From the NCBI RefSeq assembly GCF_025698545.1, contig NC_068569.1, positions 14,136,001 to 14,200,000 of the forward strand: DNA of 64,000 bases, written 5' to 3'. The notes beneath the pieces were generated by a model. The model ran no database searches. It had not been told where the DNA came from and saw only the letters and a list, made by a program, of their open reading frames with translations. This stretch comes from Gossypium raimondii. Taxonomy: Eukaryota > Streptophyta > Magnoliopsida > Malvales > Malvaceae. The position numbers and the translations under genes were made by a program. Below are positions 59,160 through 64,000 of the stretch, one piece after another (positions within the stretch are counted from its first letter, which is position 1; every line of letters begins with the position of its first letter).

Positions 59160-60590
59160 TGAGGGATTTACTACCCGGTCAGAGGCTAGGGCACCTGCAC
59201 GTACTTATGCTATCCGAGTGAGGGAGGAAGCTACGGCTTCGGACATGATTGTTGGTACTTTCTAACTTTTTGATGTTATTGTATATGTATTGATTGACCC
59301 TGAGTCCACGCATTCTTATGTTTGCACTGCATTAGTAACATAAAAGTTGAGTCTACTGATTATGATATTCAAGTCACAAATCCATTAGGCAGAAGTGTGA
59401 TAGTTAATTTAGTGTGTCGTAATTGTCCACTGAAAGTAAAAGGCTATAAATTCCCTGTTGATTTGATGTTGCTACCCTTTGGAATTTGATGTTATTCTGG
59501 GAATGGATTGGTTAACGAAGCATGATGCTGTAGTAAACTGTCAAGAGAAATGAATTGATCTGAAATGACAGACAATGAAGGTAATTTCGGTTGAATCAGA
59601 GAATCTGAATGGTACTATTAGAATTATCTTAACTTTTTCTATTCAGAGATTGTTGCGTAAAGGTAGTGAAGCATTTTTAGCCTACATTCTTGATACTCGG
59701 GATTCTGAATCGAAGTTAGAACAATTACCAGTTGTTAAAGAGTTTGCTGATGTGTTTTCTGAGGAATTGTCGGGTTTACAACCTGATCGTGAAGTTGAGT
59801 TTGTAATTGATGTGATTCCGAGAACAACTCCGATATCGGTAACATCATATCGTATTGCACTAGCTGAGTTAAAGGAATTAAAGGCACAATTGCAAGAGTT
59901 ATTAGACAAAGGGTTCATCAGGCTGAGTATGTCTCATTGGAGTGCACCTGTCTTATTTATGAAAAAGAAATATGGTTCTTTGAGACTGTGTATAGACTAC
60001 AGACAGTTGAACAATATCACAATTAAAAATAAATATCCATTGCCTCGTATTGATGATTTATTTGACCAACTAAAAGGTGTCACAGTGTTTTCTAAGATAG
60101 ACCTTAGATCTGGGTATTAATAGTTGAAGGTTAAAGAGTGTGATGTGCTAAAAATTACTTTCAGAACTCGATATGGTCATTATGAGTTTTTGGTAATGTC
60201 ATTCGGTTTGACAAATGCTCCTGCTGCTTTCATGGATTTAATGAATCAGATTTTTCAACCTTATTTGGATAGATTTATTATTGTGTTTATCGATGATATA
60301 TTAATCTATTCAAAGACAAAATCCGAACATACACAACACTTGAGAGAGAAGCAGTTGTATGCAAAGTTTAGCAAATGTGAATTCTGGCTTCATGAGGTCG
60401 GATTTTTAGGTCATATTATATTAGCCAATGGGATTCGAGTTGATCTGAGTAAAGTTTTTTGCTGTGGTGAATTAGAAATTTTCAAGGAATATTTCAGAAG
60501 TGCGAAGTTTTCTGGGTTTAGCAGGTTATTGCCGACATTTTGTTAAGAACTTTTCGATGATTGCCTCGCCGATGACTTGATTACTGCAAA
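59160..60590 (+). pseudogene. Gypsy protease and reverse transcriptase (broken)
   Basis: Protease remnants at about 59290 ('IDPESTHSYV', with Pro-Glu for the usual Ser-Gly neighbourhood) and 59490 ('FDVILGMDWL') contain stops. The RT follows: '[20 protein letters not shown]', '[20 protein letters not shown]', '[10 protein letters not shown]', two stops at 60118-60123, '[20 protein letters not shown]' and the catalytic '[10 protein letters not shown]'. The YxDD box is present as Phe-Ile-Asp-Asp. After about 60440 the frame is lost before RNase H. Confidence 0.93.
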
Positions 60591-60599
60591 AAAATATAG

Positions 60600-61042
60600 A
60601 ATTTTTTTGGTGTGATGAGTGTTAGCAGAGCTTCGATCAGTTGAAGAAAATGTTAACAGAAGCACCGGTCTTGACTCAGCTAGAATCGGGTGTACCATAT
60701 GCTGTATACAGTGACGCGTCTCTAAATGAATTGGGTTGTGTATTGATGCAGTCAGGAAAAGTAGTGGCCTATACTTCTCGACAGTTGAAACCACATGAGA
60801 AGAATTATCCTACATATGATCTCGAGTTGGCTGTAATTATATTTGCTTTGAAGATTTGGAGACATTATTTTTATGGCGAGAAATGTTATGTGTTTATGGA
60901 TCACAAGAGTTTGAAATATTTGATGACTCAGAAAGAGCTGAATTTGAGACAAAGAAGGTGGCTAGAGTTACTTAAGGAGTATGATTTGGTTATTGACTAC
61001 CATCCGGGAAAGGCTAATTTAGTTGCGGATGCACTTAGCTGA
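60600..61042 (+). pseudogene. Gypsy RNase H domain
   Basis: '[18 protein letters not shown]', '[20 protein letters not shown]', '[20 protein letters not shown]', '[12 protein letters not shown]' and '[14 protein letters not shown]' give the complete Ty3/gypsy RNase H order with Asp, Glu and Asp residues in place. It ends in a TGA at the usual RH-integrase linker. Confidence 0.92.
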
Positions 61043-61287
61043 AAGTTGTCTTTGTTTGCACTCCAAGCAATGAACGCTTATTTGTCTCTTAATGAGGATG
61101 ATTCTATATTAGCAGAGTTGAAAGCAAAACCTGTGTTCCTTCAACGAATTTGGGAATTACAAAATGAGGATCCGAAATTGGTGCTGAAATGATAGATGGT
61201 TCGGGACAATCTGAGTTCAGAGTATAGCATTGATGACAACGGTATGTTGCGATATCATAATAGAATTTTGTTCCGAATAATTCAAAT

Positions 61288-62715
61288 TTGAAAAATGATT
61301 TTCTTTCTGAAGCTTACAGTAGTATGTACTCCATTCATCCGGATAGTACAAAGATGTATTGTGATTTAAAACGGATGTATTGGTGGTCGGGTATGAAACG
61401 AGAAATTTGTGAGTTTGTAGCTAAGTGTCTAATTTGTCAACAAGTGAAAGCAGAACATCAGGTACCAATGGGTTTATTACAACCTGTCATGATTCCTGAG
61501 TGGAAATGGGAGCATGTCACAATGGATTTTGTATCCGGATTACCTGTGACTCTGAGAAAGAAAGATTCGATCTGGGTGATTGTTGATAGATTGACTAAGT
61601 CGACGCATTTTATTCCAGTCAGAACATATTTTTCGCTTGAGAAGTTGGTGGAATTGTATATATCTGAGATTGTGAGGTTACATGGGGTTCCTACATCTAT
61701 TATTTTAGATCGGGATCCGAGGTAGGGGTGTGCAAAATTCGGGTAAAACTGAAAAAATTCGGTTAACCGACCGATTAACCTGTTAACCGAATTTTTTTCG
61801 GTCGGAGGTCGGTTAATTATTTTTAAAATTTTCGGTTAACGGTTAATTCGGTTCGAAACCGGTTGGTTAACCGAATTTTTTCGGTTTAATCGAAAAATTA
61901 ATAAATAAAATTATAATATATAAATAGGCCCACTATTCACCTAAACCCAATCCAAACCTAAGTATTCAACCCAACCCAATTACCCAATCCAACCCAATCA
62001 TAAAAATTACAAATAGTTTAATAAATAAAAATAAAATTCTAAAACTAAAACTAAAACTAAAGTCTAAAAGTCTAAAAATAATTTAATTATGTAGTGATTC
62101 AATTCGGTTAATTCAGTTAATTCGGGTAATTCGGTTAATTCAGTTAATTCGGGTAATTCGGTTAATTCGGTTAATTCGGGTAATTCGGTTAATTCGGTTA
62201 ATTTTTAACCAAAAATAAGAAATATATAATTTTCGGTTAATTCGGTTAACCGACCGAATTAACCGAAAAAATTTCGGTTCGATTAATTTTTTTAAAAAAA
62301 TTTCGGTTCGGTTAACAGTTAAAAATTTTGAAAGGTCGGTTAATTCGGTTAATGTTATTTTGGGTCGGTTAACCGAATGAACATTCCTAATCCGAGGTTT
62401 ACAACGAGATTTTAGAATAAATTTCGAGAAGCTTTGGGTACAAAGCTAAGTTTCAGCATAACATTTCATCCTCAGATAGACGAGCAATCAGAACGAGTGA
62501 TTCAGATTCTGGAAGATATGTTGAGATGTTGTATACTCGAGTTTGGAGGTAGTTGGGAAAAGTATTTACCATTGACCGAATTTGCGTATAACAATAGTTA
62601 TCAGTCCAGCATAAAAATGACACCATTTGAAGCTCTTTATGGAAAGAAATGTAAGAATCCATTGTATTGGTCTGAGTTGAGTGAATCCAAGTTAGTAAGA
62701 GTCGACTTGATCTGA
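61288..62715 (+). pseudogene. Gypsy integrase, split by an hAT-like insert
   Basis: The zinc-binding part has 'HPDSTKMYCDLKRMYWW' and 'CLICQQVKAEHQ' (61335-61460). The catalytic core has 'WEHVTMDFVSGLPV' with the first Asp, and 'TSIILDRDPR' with the second Asp, where the hAT-like element at 61723-62389 breaks the gene. It resumes with 'GTKLSFSITFHPQ', 'DEQSERVIQILEDMLR' holding the catalytic Glu, and 'LPLTEFAYNNSYQSS'. Confidence 0.93.
61723..62389. mobile_element. Non-autonomous hAT-like element with 8-bp TSD
   Basis: ATCCGAGG at 61715-61722 recurs at 62390-62397. Ends are TAGGGGTGTGCAAAATTCGG and, reverse-complemented, TAGGAATGTTCATTCGG. The 667-base body is made largely of TTCGGTTAA-type short repeats and an A-rich centre, with no transposase. 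Size class, ends and TSD match the element at 18509-19738, though the repeat word differs (TTCGGTTAA versus TTCGA). Confidence 0.9.
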
Positions 62716-62819
62716 GAAACTGAAGATAAAGTTTAAATTATTCGGGATAGTTTGAAGGCTACTTCTGATCGTTAGAAATCATATGTAGATTTGAAAAGAA
62801 GAGAGATAGAATTTGAAGT

Positions 62820-63248
62820 GGGCGATCGAGTATTTCTAAAAGTTTCACCGTGGAAGAAAGTATTGCGGTTTGGTAGAAAAGGAAATTGAGACCAAGATTT
62901 ATCAGATTGTATGAAATTATTGAAAGAATCGACCCAGTAGCTTGTAGATTAGCTCTGCCTACAAAACTTGAGAAAATTCATAACATGTTTCATGTATTGA
63001 TGCTAAGGCGGTACAGATCTGATCATTCGCATGTAATTACTCATAATGAAATTGAGATACAACAGGATATGACGTACTCGGAAGAACCAGTGAAGATTTT
63101 GGTTCGAGAGGTTAAGAAATTGCGAAATAAACGAGTACCGTTAGTAAAAGTATTATGGCATCGTCATGGTTCAGAGGAGGCTACTTGGGAAACAAAAGAA
63201 TTGATGAGATCACAATATCCGACTCTATTCTCAAGGAACAAATTTTAA
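62820..63248 (+). pseudogene. Integrase C-terminus with chromodomain
   Basis: After a frame change the end of the polyprotein reads 'IRLYEIIERIDPVACRLALP', 'IHNMFHVLMLRRY' and a chromodomain ('EEPVKILVREVKKLRNKRVP', 'LVKVLWHRHGSEEATWETK'). In chromoviruses this domain steers integration to heterochromatin marked by histone methylation. The reading frame ends 28 bases before the 3' LTR. Confidence 0.9.
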
Positions 63249-63262
63249 GGACGAAATTTCCT

Positions 63263-63275
63263 AAAGGGGGAGAGA
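63263..63275 (+). promoter_or_regulatory. Polypurine tract
   Basis: AAAGGGGGAGAGA lies directly before the TGTAACA of the 3' LTR, the expected plus-strand primer site for reverse transcription. Confidence 0.9.
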
Positions 63276-64000
63276 TGTAACAACCCAATTTTCAATGGTG
63301 TCGAAAACAGTGGTTTGAGACCTCTAAATCCGATGAGTGAGTTCAAAAATTTTATTATTTAGTATTTATGAGTTAAATGCGATTTAAGGAAGACTTTTGA
63401 ATTATTGATTTGTGTTTTAGAAGAATTTATTAGGTAAATTGGTTTTGAAATTGGGGTATCGAAACCTCAATTTTATAAGCCGATCCGTAAATATTTATAA
63501 AAATATTTACGGAGTGTCATTAAGTTAGTATTAAAGTTTTGTCAGAAAATTTTAACGTTTTGATAGTTAATTAAGTAAAAAGGACTAAATTGAAAAATGT
63601 GCAAAACTTGCTAATTAAAGAAATAGTGATTAAATAGCTTAATTGGTGAATAAGGGAGGACCAAAAAGACAATTAGACACCTATTAGAAGGCTGAGACAG
63701 CATGTGCAGAGAAAAATCTTGAAATTGGATGACTTAGGGGCAAAATGGTCATTTGAGAGTTAAAGTAAAAATTAAAACAAAGATTAAATTGAATTTCTAG
63801 ACTAAATTAAGGTAAGATTTATGTTTAAAACCAACGAAATTACTAAGCTTCATTAAGCTTACTTGTGTTTGTTTAATGTCTTTGTAGATTAACTGAGGTC
63901 GGGGAATCGAATCAACACATTGAGCCAAACTATCCATTTTGTTCTGGTAGTACTTTTTGCCATGTATATTTTGGTTTATATGGCATGTATAGGGTGATAA
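63276..64000 (+). repeat. 3' LTR of the gypsy element (partial, deleted)
   Basis: Starts TGTAACAACCCAATTTTCAATGG and follows the 5' LTR to about 63800. There it jumps from 'GAATTTCTAGAC' to 'GGTAAGATTTATGTTTAAAA', which are about 1.5 kb apart in the 5' LTR (about 49295 and 50799). The hairpin array is lost in this copy. It keeps about 40 bases near 63860-63910 that the 5' LTR lacks. The window ends inside it. Confidence 0.9.

Larger units (their letters stand above)
48847..64000 (+). mobile_element. Chromodomain Ty3/gypsy retrotransposon, nested and inactive
   Basis: Order on the plus strand: 5' LTR (48847-51843), PBS (51849-51860), gag in three pieces split by two solo LTRs, protease, reverse transcriptase, RNase H, integrase split by an hAT-like element, chromodomain, polypurine tract (63263-63275) and the start of the 3' LTR (63276 to the window end). 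The Gag-PR-RT-RH-INT order with a C-terminal chromodomain and long LTRs places it with Tekay/Del-type chromoviruses, which target heterochromatin. Stops in gag, protease and pol and frameshifts in pol show it cannot move by itself. The left flank ACTAA (48842-48846) should be found again after the 3' LTR. Confidence 0.92.

Overview
The window is nuclear DNA of a flowering plant. It holds split genes with GT-AG introns, plastid-targeted and plant-specific protein families, AT-rich spacers, and long LTR retrotransposons nested in one another. The long gypsy LTRs with TGTAACA/TGTTACA ends and the malvid-like proteins suggest a Malvaceae genome, most likely cotton (Gossypium). That assignment is inference from style, not a database match.

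Layout. 1-1849 is the cut end of a minus-strand gypsy-type LTR. 1850-13959 is gene-poor: a RING finger gene (6851-7471, minus), a dead LINE (9172-10709) and a three-exon plastid fibrillin gene (FBN1-like, 11677-13077, plus). 13965-20681 is a decayed Ty1/copia element on the minus strand with 5-bp target duplications. It was split by a gypsy-type solo LTR (15237-20042), which was itself hit by an hAT-like element (18509-19738). 20869-47177 is the gene-rich core: an OVATE family protein (minus), an 11-exon CDP-diacylglycerol synthase (minus), a two-exon early-nodulin-like phytocyanin without copper ligands (plus), a 14-exon fumarylacetoacetase (plus), an LRR receptor kinase pseudogene (minus) and a five-exon RhoGDI (minus). 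Each multi-exon model was joined by hand at GT-AG sites and stays in frame to a natural stop.

48847-64000 is a chromodomain Ty3/gypsy element on the plus strand. It has a 5' LTR, PBS, gag, pol with a C-terminal chromodomain, a polypurine tract and the start of a 3' LTR that runs off the window. Its gag is broken by two solo LTRs (52056-54888 and 55029-58156, each with a 5-bp TSD) and its integrase by an hAT-like element (61723-62389, 8-bp TSD). Many stops and frameshifts make it inactive.

The genes are ordinary single-copy housekeeping or signalling genes with no operon-like logic: phospholipid synthesis, tyrosine breakdown, ROP GTPase control, plastoglobule structure, ubiquitination and growth repression. 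The most unusual signal lies in the LTRs. Several different LTRs carry short tandem arrays of small inverted repeats whose stems change sequence from unit to unit while staying paired. The arrays sit between the same conserved flanking motifs. This looks like selection, or a copying process, that keeps a hairpin rather than a sequence.
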